Position numbers and translations under genes: made by a program. The notes below the pieces were generated by a model. It worked only from the letters and a program-made list of their open reading frames with translations, had not been told where the DNA came from and searched no databases. A DNA stretch of 34,755 nt. Source: Flavobacteriales bacterium (GTDB lineage: Bacteria; Bacteroidota; Bacteroidia; Flavobacteriales_D; Crocinitomicaceae). The DNA lies in assembly GCA_947500875.1 (NCBI GenBank), contig CANMUN010000024.1, forward strand, positions 1 to 34,755. The letters are read 5' to 3'. Each line of letters opens with the position of its first letter. The stretch's first letter is position 1. Below are positions 1-6,697 of the stretch, piece after piece.

Positions 1-6
1 AACATC

Positions 7-585
7 ATGTCAACGTCCTCAATTGCCAAGCATTTCCAAGAAGCAGAATCCGTATTGAAGCAATTTCAAACGGAAGAAAATTACGCAAAAATCGAGCAGG
101 CCATTGAGTGGATGGCCCAAGCTATTCAAGGCGGTGGTAAGATTATTTCGTGCGGGAATGGAGGTTCCATGTGCGATGCGATGCATTTCGCGGAGGAGCT
201 CAGTGGAAGATACCGAAACAACCGTAAAGCGCTCGCCGCGATTTCCATTTCGGACCCTTCCCATTTAAGCTGTGTGGCCAACGATTATGGCTACGACTTT
301 GTATTCTCTCGCTTCATCGAAGGCTTAGGTAACTCGGGTGATGTGCTGCTCGGGATTTCCACTTCGGGGAACTCAAAAAACGTAATCCATGCCGTGGCCG
401 CAGCCAAAGACCAAGGAATGAAGACAATTGTGCTCACAGGAAAAGATGGCGGTCAATTGGCTTCCTTGGCGGATCTTGAGATTCGTGCACCGCACAGCGC
501 TTACGCCGACCGCGCGCAAGAGATTCACATTAAAGTGATTCATGCTTTTATCGACGGTATTGAACGGAAATTAGGATTGCAATAA
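7..585 (+). CDS. gmhA: Sedoheptulose-7-phosphate isomerase (phosphoheptose isomerase)
   Basis: A cytosolic SIS-domain isomerase that converts sedoheptulose 7-phosphate to D-glycero-D-manno-heptose 7-phosphate, the first step to the ADP-heptose used in lipopolysaccharide core. The protein is 192 residues, the same as E. coli GmhA. The sugar-phosphate loops SCGNGGS (48-54) and STSGNS (118-123) are present. His60, Glu64, Gln171 and His179 fall one position from the E. coli metal and catalytic residues H61, E65, Q172 and H180. The ATG is 6 nt from the window edge, so promoter and upstream neighbour are not visible. A later pathway enzyme, hldD, lies 9 kb downstream; the middle enzymes (HldE, GmhB) are not in the window. 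The last 15 nt overlap an antisense gene remnant. Confidence 0.95.
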   Translation: MSTSSIAKHFQEAESVLKQFQTEENYAKIEQAIEWMAQAIQGGGKIISCGNGGSMCDAMHFAEELSGRYRNNRKALAAISISDPSHLSCVANDYGYDFVFSRFIEGLGNSGDVLLGISTSGNSKNVIHAVAAAKDQGMKTIVLTGKDGGQLASLADLEIRAPHSAYADRAQEIHIKVIHAFIDGIERKLGLQ

Positions 586-675
586 GCGCTGAGCCACTCG
601 AGGATCAACACGATATTCCTTCATTAAACTCCTTCTTCGCTTGGCGACTTTGGTTGATTTCTGGATATTCCGGGA
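571..675 (-). pseudogene. 3' remnant of a second DCC-family (DUF393) gene
   Basis: The minus strand is open from 675 to a TAA at 573-571. Its last 25 codons read VAKRRRSLMKEYRVDPRV followed by AQRLLQS. This aligns without gaps to the C-terminus of the intact DCC-family protein at 943-1347 (VAKRRKRIFKECKVDPRL followed by VGRTLI), about 13 identities in 24. The nucleotides also match in blocks, for example CGAGGATC near 599-606 and 968-975 on the plus strand. An in-frame stop at 678-676 and no recognisable DCC sequence upstream indicate that only the gene's 3' end survives. It runs 15 nt into the end of gmhA. I read it as a broken duplicate rather than an expressed gene. Confidence 0.6.
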
Positions 676-776
676 TTACATGGTCAACTAATGTGACATC
701 ATTATAGACCATTAGACATTAAGATTTTGGACGACTGAATATTTAGACGTCTCGACTTTCAATTAGTAGCTCACCC

Positions 777-897
777 ATGATTCCATCGGAATCATATCTA
801 TTTGTATTGAGGTTTTCCCAAGATAATGTTCGACCCCATTCGGGGTCGCATAAACATGAGTTTTACATCGATTATTCTATGCGATTCCGATGGAATC
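777..897. repeat. Cluster of three REP-like palindromes
   Basis: In the 357-nt gap between gmhA and the DCC gene there are three short perfect hairpins. Unit 1 (777-795) is ATGATTCC-ATC-GGAATCAT. Unit 2 (831-848) is CGACCCC-ATTC-GGGGTCG. Unit 3 (883-897) is GATTCC-GAT-GGAATC. The core of unit 3 is the exact reverse complement of the core of unit 1, so the outer units form an inverted pair around unit 2. Dispersed extragenic palindromes like these, often mobilised by RAYT/IS200-like transposases, are known in many bacteria; no transposase is present here. I see no other copy in the window. Confidence 0.6.
826..857. terminator. Possible terminator hairpin downstream of the cysteine-synthase-like operon
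   Basis: This is the middle palindrome of the cluster: CGACCCC (831-837) pairs with GGGGTCG (842-848) over a 4-nt loop. ATGTT (826-830) can pair with AACAT (853-857) around a 4-nt bulge, giving a longer stem. It is the most stable-looking hairpin in the gap between convergent gmhA and the DCC gene. Neither side has a strong T-run, so a terminator role is inferred from position only. Confidence 0.3.
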
Positions 898-942
898 AAT
901 GAGATTCGTTTTGTATAGCTGCTATAAAGAATTTTAAAACCC

Positions 943-1347
943 TCATATTAAGGTTCGTCCCACTAAGCGAGGATCCACCTTGCACTCCTTAAATATCCTT
1001 TTTCTCCGCTTCGCAACAACGTTATAAACGGCATCACGCATCCAACGAGGTAACAACCATCCTAAATACAAAAATCCCCAGTACCATTTTAAGGTCGGAA
1101 TTAAACGCAGTACAGCACTTGAACGAGCATAAAGATTGCTTCCATTGTAATAGTACACCGTGTCTTCGTTCATCGCATACTCGGGATGCTGCGCTAACCA
1201 GTCAAGGGTCGTTTGTTGCTGTTGCGCTGAGAAATAAAGTGCTGGAGCACGCTCTTGGTCGAGGATAAATCGCACCACCCGATTGCACAGAGGACAATCG
1301 CCGTCATAAAATAGCACCGGTATATCAGAGGATGTTTCGTACGCCAT
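943..1347 (-). CDS. DCC-family (DUF393) putative thiol-disulfide oxidoreductase
   Basis: A 134-residue protein of the DUF393/DCC family, named for the N-terminal D-x-x-C-x-x-C motif. Here it is YDGDCPLC, with cysteines at residues 18 and 21, a thioredoxin-like redox pair. The family is annotated as thiol-disulfide oxidoreductases, but its substrates are largely unknown. The start is taken as ATG at 1347, just before VLFYDGDCPLC; the frame stays open further upstream but that stretch does not resemble the family. The start overlaps the 3' end of the BtuF-like gene by 23 nt, indicating translational coupling as third gene of the operon. A broken copy of its 3' end lies at 571-675. Confidence 0.82.
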   Translation of the reverse strand: MAYETSSDIPVLFYDGDCPLCNRVVRFILDQERAPALYFSAQQQQTTLDWLAQHPEYAMNEDTVYYYNGSNLYARSSAVLRLIPTLKWYWGFLYLGWLLPRWMRDAVYNVVAKRRKRIFKECKVDPRLVGRTLI

Positions 1348-2062
1348 ACCATGAAAATTCTTCGCCGGAAACCAAAGCGATTTCAGCCTCGGGAAAGATC
1401 CTTCGAAAATAAGCAAAATCTGACTCCTTGAACGGATATGGTTCGGTGCTCAACAAAACCACTTCCGGCTGGCAGTTTTCCAAGGCATCCAGCATGGGGT
1501 ACCGCGGTTCATGAACGCAATTTTGATACCCTACCGCCTCCATGTAGGCATTAATGTAGGTTTCTTTCCCCACCACCATGACGGGGTCTTTCCATATCAC
1601 ATAAAGCGCTTTTTTGCCAGCTCCTTGGTTGCTGTACTCCTTGAAATAGCCTTTCCATTGTTCTATAATTTCAGCTCCTTTTTCTCGACAGCCTACGATA
1701 TCGGCAACGCACGCTAAAAAATCGTACATATCCTCGATGGAATTCACATCGCTCATGTACACGGGGGCTATTTCTCGTAAGCGTTCGATATCCTCCACCC
1801 TGTTTTCTTCTTTATTTCCAATAATTAAATCAGGAACTAAATTTTGGATTTTCTCAAAATCAGGAGTTTTGGTGCCGCCTACCCTCGGTTTCGACTGAAA
1901 CCACGCTTCCGGATAGATGCAAAACTTCGTAATACCAACCACACGTTCTCCAAGACCGAGTGCGAATAGATATTCAGTAATCGAGGGCACCAAGGAAACG
2001 ATGCGCTGGGGACACTGCGGAACCGAAACTTCCCGCCCCATTTGATCCCTGAACGTTTTCAT
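1325..2062 (-). CDS. BtuF/FepB-like substrate-binding-fold protein without signal peptide
   Basis: A 245-residue protein of the helical-backbone metal-receptor family (Periplas_BP_2), the class that binds corrinoids or ferric siderophores for ABC importers. Family signatures: PQRIVSLVPSITEYLFALGL near residues 18-37, the VGITKFCIYP segment, and NLVPDLIIGNKEEN near 75-88. The chosen ATG at 2062 shares one base with the TGA of the upstream gene (TGATG). From that start there is no signal peptide or lipobox, so it is probably cytoplasmic, unlike true importer partners. No permease or ATPase gene is nearby. Its operon partners are a PLP sulfur-amino-acid enzyme and a dithiol protein. The substrate is unknown. 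Confidence 0.8.
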   Translation of the reverse strand: MKTFRDQMGREVSVPQCPQRIVSLVPSITEYLFALGLGERVVGITKFCIYPEAWFQSKPRVGGTKTPDFEKIQNLVPDLIIGNKEENRVEDIERLREIAPVYMSDVNSIEDMYDFLACVADIVGCREKGAEIIEQWKGYFKEYSNQGAGKKALYVIWKDPVMVVGKETYINAYMEAVGYQNCVHEPRYPMLDALENCQPEVVLLSTEPYPFKESDFAYFRRIFPEAEIALVSGEEFSWYGVRNIL

Positions 2063-3423
2063 CAGGCCATGGCCGAAATGATGTCGTAACGCGTTACAAT
2101 GTGCGATTTCCCTTCTTCCAATTCCACCAACACCGCCGGGGTATCTTTGTTGATCAATTTGCAAAGATCCTCCAAGGATGTCTGGGCTTGCACCACTGGA
2201 AAAGGAAGTCCCATCACCGAGGAAATGGAAGCGTCGCGCAATGAAGGTTGATCCACCAACAATTGATACACGTGGCTATCGTTCACCGAACCCACGATTT
2301 TACCGTCTTTCATTACGGGTATCTGCGAAATTCCGTAGGTGCGCATTTTAGCAATGGCATGCGAAACCAATTCCTCCGCATAGACCGTAACCAAAGGTTT
2401 GTCCTTGTGCTTGGCAACCAATTCACCGGCAGTTAGCACTTTTTCTTCCAAAAATCCCCTCTCGCGCATCCACTCGTCGTTGAAAATCTTACCCACATAG
2501 CGGCTCCCGTGGTCGTGAAAAAGTACAACCACCACGTCGTCTTTGGTGAGTTGTCCGCTCAATTGAAGTACCCCTTTGATCGCCGCTCCGGCGGAATTTC
2601 CAACGAATATTCCTTCCTCCCTAGCTAATTTACGGGTGTAAACGGCCGCGTCTTTGTCGGTGACTTTTTCGAACAAATCGATCACGTCAAAATCGACATT
2701 GGCTGGCAAGATATCTTCCCCGATTCCTTCGGTGATGTACGGATAGATTTCGTTTTCGTCAAATATTCCGGTTTCTTTATATTTCTTGAACACCGAACCG
2801 TAGGTGTCAATTCCCCAAATCTTGATGTTGGGATTTTTTTCTTTCAAGTATTTTCCAACCCCCGAAATCGTACCCCCCGTTCCCACTCCTACGACAAAAT
2901 GAGTGATTTTACCCTCCGTCTGTTCCCAAATTTCTGGTCCTGTTTGCTCGTAATGAGCAATTCTATTGGAAAGGTTGTCGTACTGGTTAACGTACCAGGA
3001 ATTGGGTATCTCCGTGGCGAGCCTTCGAGAAACGGAATAGTATGAACGCGGATCGGTTGGTTCTACGGCCGTCGGGCACACCACTACTTCCGCTCCTACT
3101 GCCCGCAGGATGTCCATTTTTTCCTTCGATTGCTTATCGTTCAGAACACAAATGAGTTTATATCCTTTGATGATGCATGCGAGGGCTAATCCCATTCCGG
3201 TGTTACCAGAAGTACCTTCAATGACCGTTCCTCCGGGTTTGATCAATCCTGCTTTTTCTGCATCTTCGACCATTTTAACGGCCATTCGATCCTTGACCGA
3301 ATTTCCAGGATTGGTGGTTTCCACTTTTGCCAAGACCAATGCGGGAACGTCTTTAGCTAATTGGTTGATTTTAATCAGCGGGGTATTGCCAATGGTCTCG
3401 AGCACATTATTAAAAACTCTCAT
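2062..3423 (-). CDS. Cystathionine beta-synthase-like PLP enzyme with C-terminal CBS domain pair
   Basis: A 453-residue fold-type II PLP enzyme of the cysteine synthase/cystathionine beta-synthase family. It catalyses beta-replacement on serine, O-acetylserine or a related substrate. Lys44 in NPGNSVKDR is the expected Schiff-base lysine, EGTSGNTG binds the substrate carboxylate, and GTGGTISG binds the PLP phosphate. About residues 335-453 form two CBS domains, as in eukaryotic CBS, but there is no N-terminal heme domain. The ATG at 3423 is preferred over an in-frame GTG at 3438, because the latter lies in the promoter-like box. It is first gene of the operon with the BtuF-like and DCC genes and is divergent from mtaB. 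The motifs do not separate CBS from cysteine synthase activity. Confidence 0.9.
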   Translation of the reverse strand: MRVFNNVLETIGNTPLIKINQLAKDVPALVLAKVETTNPGNSVKDRMAVKMVEDAEKAGLIKPGGTVIEGTSGNTGMGLALACIIKGYKLICVLNDKQSKEKMDILRAVGAEVVVCPTAVEPTDPRSYYSVSRRLATEIPNSWYVNQYDNLSNRIAHYEQTGPEIWEQTEGKITHFVVGVGTGGTISGVGKYLKEKNPNIKIWGIDTYGSVFKKYKETGIFDENEIYPYITEGIGEDILPANVDFDVIDLFEKVTDKDAAVYTRKLAREEGIFVGNSAGAAIKGVLQLSGQLTKDDVVVVLFHDHGSRYVGKIFNDEWMRERGFLEEKVLTAGELVAKHKDKPLVTVYAEELVSHAIAKMRTYGISQIPVMKDGKIVGSVNDSHVYQLLVDQPSLRDASISSVMGLPFPVVQAQTSLEDLCKLINKDTPAVLVELEEGKSHIVTRYDIISAMA

Positions 3424-3437
3424 GGGTGTATTTTTCA

Positions 3438-3445
3438 CAAAATTA
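3438..3445 (-). promoter_or_regulatory. -7 promoter box of the CBS-like operon
   Basis: TAATTTTG on the minus strand matches the Bacteroidota -7 consensus TAnnTTTG exactly and lies 14 nt upstream of the ATG at 3423. No clear -33 TTG is found at the usual distance. Confidence 0.45.
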
Positions 3446-3492
3446 GCAATAAAAGGAACGCGCAGCCTTTCGTAAAATCAAGGATTTTAGCG

Positions 3493-3500
3493 TATTTTTG
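3493..3500 (+). promoter_or_regulatory. -7 promoter box of mtaB and the downstream plus-strand operon
   Basis: TATTTTTG matches TAnnTTTG exactly and ends 3 nt before the ATG at 3504. Transcription would begin at or next to the start codon, so the mRNA may be leaderless. No convincing -33 TTG is visible. Confidence 0.45.
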
Positions 3501-3503
3501 CAC

Positions 3504-4808
3504 ATGCAATTTCAACGAAAAGTAGCGGTTTACACCCTCGGGTGCAAATTGAATTTTTCTGAATCTTCCACCTTAGCCAGAAGCTTTGAAGAGGCCGGCT
3601 ACGCTCGCGTGGACTTCGATGATGCTCCCGATGTGTTTGTTATTAACACCTGCTCTGTTACCGAAAATGCCGATAAAAAATGCAAGCAACTTGTCCGAAA
3701 AGCCAAGGAAATTAATCCCAGCGGATACGTGGCCATCGTGGGCTGTTATGCCCAGCTGAAACCCGAAGAGATTGCGAAAATCCCTGGCGTGAACATGGTG
3801 TTGGGAGCGAATGAAAAATTTAAACTCGTAGAGGAGGTTGAGGCCAATTTTGGCATGGAGGAACAAGTTGTAAAAAACGAAAGCATCAAACACGCCCTGA
3901 CCTTTCACCCATCGTTCAGCGCTGGCGACCGAACTCGAAGTTTTTTAAAAGTTCAAGACGGATGCGATTATTTCTGCACTTTCTGCACGATTCCTTTGGC
4001 GCGTGGCAAGAGCCGTAACGCTTCTATTGCGGAAACCCTGAATGAAGCCAAGAAATTGGTGGATAGCCCGGTTCGAGAGGTGGTCCTAACTGGGGTGAAC
4101 ATCGGAGATTTTGGTCAAGGGGGTGATGAAACTTTTTTTCAATTGATTCAAGCATTGGATACCCTTGAAGGGATTGATCGATTTAGGATTTCCTCCATTG
4201 AGCCCAACTTACTTTCGAATGAAATCATTGATTTTTGCCTGAATCAAAGCCAGCGTTTCATGCCGCACTTTCACATTCCCCTGCAATCGGGAAGTGACCG
4301 TATTCTAAAGCTGATGCGCCGAAAATACGACCGAACCCTTTTTCAAAACCGGGTGGAGCACATCAAGGGTATCAATCCAGACTGTTGCATTGGCGTTGAC
4401 GTAATTGTTGGTTTCCCGGGCGAAAGCGATGATGACTTCCAAGAAACGATGGATTTCTTGCATTCGCTCGACATCTCCTATCTGCATGTCTTTACCTACT
4501 CGGAACGGGCTAATACGACCGCGGTTAAATTGGGCGATCCTGTTCCGATGCACGTGAGGAAAGACCGCAGCAAGCAATTGCATTGGCTCAGCGACCGTAA
4601 AAAACAACAATTTTACCATTCGCAGTTGGGAAAAAGTAAAACCGTGCTGTTTGAGCAGGAAGAAGACGAGGGTAAAATGTACGGATTTACCGAAAACTAC
4701 CTGAAAGTGGAAAGAGCTTTTGATGCGAGCTTGGTAAATCAACTTGTCCCCGTTCGTGTCGATCAAATGACCCTGGACCAAACCGTAAAAGCGACTATAG
4801 AACAATAA
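3504..4808 (+). CDS. mtaB: tRNA t6A37 C2-methylthiotransferase (radical SAM, MtaB family)
   Basis: A 434-residue radical-SAM methylthiotransferase that converts t6A to ms2t6A at position 37 of tRNAs reading ANN codons. The N-terminal UPF0004 domain supplies three cysteines for one 4Fe-4S cluster: YTLGCKLN (Cys14), NTCSVTENADKKC and VGCYAQL. The radical-SAM CxxxCxxC motif is DGCDYFCTFC. The YTLGCKLNFSE opening is typical of MtaB rather than MiaB or RimO. A C-terminal TRAM-like segment is expected but not distinct by eye. ATG at 3504 is chosen over a TTG six nt upstream, which lies inside the promoter box. The pterin synthase starts 9 nt after the stop. Confidence 0.92.
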   Translation: MQFQRKVAVYTLGCKLNFSESSTLARSFEEAGYARVDFDDAPDVFVINTCSVTENADKKCKQLVRKAKEINPSGYVAIVGCYAQLKPEEIAKIPGVNMVLGANEKFKLVEEVEANFGMEEQVVKNESIKHALTFHPSFSAGDRTRSFLKVQDGCDYFCTFCTIPLARGKSRNASIAETLNEAKKLVDSPVREVVLTGVNIGDFGQGGDETFFQLIQALDTLEGIDRFRISSIEPNLLSNEIIDFCLNQSQRFMPHFHIPLQSGSDRILKLMRRKYDRTLFQNRVEHIKGINPDCCIGVDVIVGFPGESDDDFQETMDFLHSLDISYLHVFTYSERANTTAVKLGDPVPMHVRKDRSKQLHWLSDRKKQQFYHSQLGKSKTVLFEQEEDEGKMYGFTENYLKVERAFDASLVNQLVPVRVDQMTLDQTVKATIEQ

Positions 4809-4817
4809 TTGAATACG

Positions 4818-5249
4818 ATGAATAGAGTGTATATTACACGAAGAGAAACCTTCAATGCCGCGCACAAATTATGGCAGCCCAATTGGAGCGACGAAAAAAA
4901 CCAAGAAGTGTTTGGCGCCTGTTCGAATAAAAACTGGCACGGTCACAACTTCACCTTATTCGTTACGGTGAGTGGTGCACCGGACGAAGCAACAGGATTT
5001 GTCATGAATCTGAAAGACCTAAGCACGCTGATACGAAGGGAAGTAATCGACCATCTCGACCACAAAAACCTGAATTTGGACGTTCCTTTTTTAACCGGTA
5101 TAATGGCTTCTACTGAAAACTTAGCCATCGCTATTTGGAATATCCTCTCCCCAAAAATCGCGGGTTTCGGGGCGGAATTGGAAAAAATCAAATTGGTGGA
5201 AACGGAAAATAATTTCGTAGAATACTACGGTAATAAAAAACCTTTTTAA
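4818..5249 (+). CDS. 6-pyruvoyl-tetrahydropterin synthase-type enzyme (PTPS/QueD family)
   Basis: A 143-residue enzyme that acts on 7,8-dihydroneopterin triphosphate, the product of the folE enzyme encoded next door. Zinc ligands are His16, His41 and His43; Cys35 is the catalytic thiol; Asp81 and His82 complete the triad. All sit exactly seven positions before human PTPS H23, H48, H50, C42, D88 and H89. The motif CSNKNWHGH is CxxxxxHGH, the PTPS-II pattern associated with tetrahydrobiopterin synthesis, not the CxxxHGH of QueD. LDHKNLNLDVP also resembles animal PTPS. ATG at 4818 is used; an in-frame TTG at 4809 is less likely. A role in queuosine synthesis cannot be excluded. Confidence 0.85.
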   Translation: MNRVYITRRETFNAAHKLWQPNWSDEKNQEVFGACSNKNWHGHNFTLFVTVSGAPDEATGFVMNLKDLSTLIRREVIDHLDHKNLNLDVPFLTGIMASTENLAIAIWNILSPKIAGFGAELEKIKLVETENNFVEYYGNKKPF

Positions 5250-5280
5250 CTTAATTTCGTTCGAACCTTAAAATACCGTT

Positions 5281-5838
5281 TTGGAATTCAAAGAACTAAC
5301 CCAACATTACAAGGCACTTATTGACGGAATTGGAGAAGACTCCAACCGCGAAGGATTGCTTAAAACGCCCGAGCGTGCTGCGAAAGCATTGCAATTCTTA
5401 ACTCAAGGCTACGAATCCATACCTGATGAGCTTATGGAACAGGCCATTTTTCAAGAGGAATATTCGGAAATGGTCATTGTTAAAGACATCGAAGTGTATT
5501 CGTTGTGCGAACATCATTTACTGCCGTTCTTTGGAAAAGCGCATGTCGCCTACATCCCGAGCGGAAAGATTGTTGGCCTGAGTAAAATACCACGAGTAGT
5601 GGATGCCTATGCCCGCAGGTTGCAAGTGCAGGAACGTCTTACCATCGAAATACGGGATTGCATTCAACGGACCTTAAACCCCAAGGGTGTGGCAGTAGTT
5701 TTGGAATGCAATCACATGTGCATGCAAATGCGCGGGGTGCAGAAGCAAAATTCAAGCACAACGACCAGTGCCTTCACCGGAATTTTTTTGAGCAACGAAG
5801 CAACAAGAAAAGAATTTATTAACTTAGCAACAAAATAA
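5281..5838 (+). CDS. folE: GTP cyclohydrolase I
   Basis: A 185-residue enzyme converting GTP to 7,8-dihydroneopterin triphosphate, the entry to folate, queuosine and tetrahydrobiopterin. Zinc ligands are Cys76 and His79 ([10 protein letters not shown]) and Cys147 (HMCMQMRGV), with the same spacing as E. coli C110, H113 and C181. [20 protein letters not shown] near residues 18-37 is the usual N-terminal signature. The start appears to be TTG at 5281: a stop lies four codons upstream and the next ATG is too far inside. It sits 31 nt after the PTPS gene, and the two enzymes catalyse consecutive steps. Confidence 0.94.
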   Translation: MEFKELTQHYKALIDGIGEDSNREGLLKTPERAAKALQFLTQGYESIPDELMEQAIFQEEYSEMVIVKDIEVYSLCEHHLLPFFGKAHVAYIPSGKIVGLSKIPRVVDAYARRLQVQERLTIEIRDCIQRTLNPKGVAVVLECNHMCMQMRGVQKQNSSTTTSAFTGIFLSNEATRKEFINLATK

Positions 5839-5848
5839 AAAAAGCCTT

Positions 5849-6556
5849 ATGCAAGAGTATTCTAACAATTCGTATCAAGCCAGTGTAGCGAGTAATTTCA
5901 TTCGCTCGGTTTACACCTACATGTTTCTCGCCCTAGCAATTTCCGGGGTGATTGCTTACGCTATTGGAAGCAGTCCCGATACCTTCAACCGATTATTTGT
6001 CACTTCAACTGGCGAGATTTCGCTCATGTTTTGGGGCTTGGTTTTTCTTCCGTTAATCCTATCGTTTATCATTCAATGGGGCTTTCAAAGACTTTCTCAG
6101 CAAGTACTGCTCCTGCTTTTTGTGCTTTATTCTGCCGCAATGGGATGCACCCTTAGTTCTATTTTCTTAGTGTATGAAATGGGTGCCATTGCCTTTACCT
6201 TCTTTGTAGCTTCCGGTGCATTTGCGGGAATGGCCGTATTGGGTTACACAACCAAAACAGACCTCACAAAATTTGGAAGTCTTTTATATATGGTTTTGAT
6301 AGGAATGATCTTGGCCGGACTACTGAACCTGTTCCTTGGAAGCGGTATGTTGGATTTTATTATCAGCGTAGTGGGAGTCTTTGTTTTTACTGGATTAATC
6401 GCCTACCAAATGCAACAATTGAAAAACGTAGCTCAGTCTCCGGAATTCAGCGATGAAAACCGTAGTAAACTTGCGCTCATTGGAGGACTCACCTTGTACA
6501 TCTTATTCATCAATCTATTTTTAACCTTGCTCCGATTACTTGGAGGAAGGGATTAA
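5849..6556 (+). CDS. Bax inhibitor-1/YccA-family multispanning membrane protein
   Basis: A 235-residue integral membrane protein with about seven hydrophobic segments, roughly residues 25-45, 60-77, 83-105, 110-130, 143-162, 165-185 and 205-230. The layout and the N-terminal NSYQASVASNFIRSVYTYM segment fit the Bax inhibitor-1 (TMBIM/YccA/YbhL) family. Family members are proposed pH-sensitive calcium leak channels or modulators of membrane proteases. The gene starts 10 nt after folE and is followed 17 nt later by a 32-codon membrane-peptide gene, so all three probably share a transcript. Its physiological role here cannot be told from sequence. Confidence 0.88.
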   Translation: MQEYSNNSYQASVASNFIRSVYTYMFLALAISGVIAYAIGSSPDTFNRLFVTSTGEISLMFWGLVFLPLILSFIIQWGFQRLSQQVLLLLFVLYSAAMGCTLSSIFLVYEMGAIAFTFFVASGAFAGMAVLGYTTKTDLTKFGSLLYMVLIGMILAGLLNLFLGSGMLDFIISVVGVFVFTGLIAYQMQQLKNVAQSPEFSDENRSKLALIGGLTLYILFINLFLTLLRLLGGRD

Positions 6557-6573
6557 CCTCTTAATTTTCGAAC

Positions 6574-6672
6574 ATGGCAGAAAAATTCTTTGACAAAACC
6601 ACAGGACCTTTAGCAACTATTTACGTGATTGCTCTTTTATCGATTTTGGCGTTAATCCTCGTTTTTGGTTAA
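6574..6672 (+). CDS. 32-residue single-pass membrane microprotein
   Basis: A short gene of 32 codons from ATG to TAA. The product has a polar N-terminus (MAEKFFDKTTGPLA) and one hydrophobic helix, TIYVIALLSILALILVFG, reaching the C-terminus. It fits exactly between the Bax-inhibitor-like gene (17 nt upstream) and the GH3 gene (25 nt downstream), on the same strand and with the same tight spacing as the rest of the operon. This favours a real small gene. I do not recognise a family; a small partner of the neighbouring channel-like protein is possible but speculative. Confidence 0.55.
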   Translation: MAEKFFDKTTGPLATIYVIALLSILALILVFG

Positions 6673-6697
6673 TTCACCTCTATTATAAACCAACCCC

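Noticed and set aside
660..776. Further upstream pieces of the broken DCC gene.
   Set aside because: Translating the minus strand in three frames gave no convincing match to the rest of the intact protein.
3424..3438. Longer CBS-like protein from a GTG at 3438.
   Set aside because: The GTG overlaps the TAATTTTG promoter box; the ATG at 3423 starts the conserved MRVFNNVLETIGNTP region.
4305..4865. Antisense open frame of 186 codons on the minus strand.
   Set aside because: It is a shadow of mtaB and the start of the pterin synthase gene; no domain is visible.
4818..5249. Annotation of this gene as queD.
   Set aside because: The CxxxxxHGH spacing and one-for-one match to animal PTPS residues fit PTPS-II better, so I left the symbol blank; queuosine function is not excluded.
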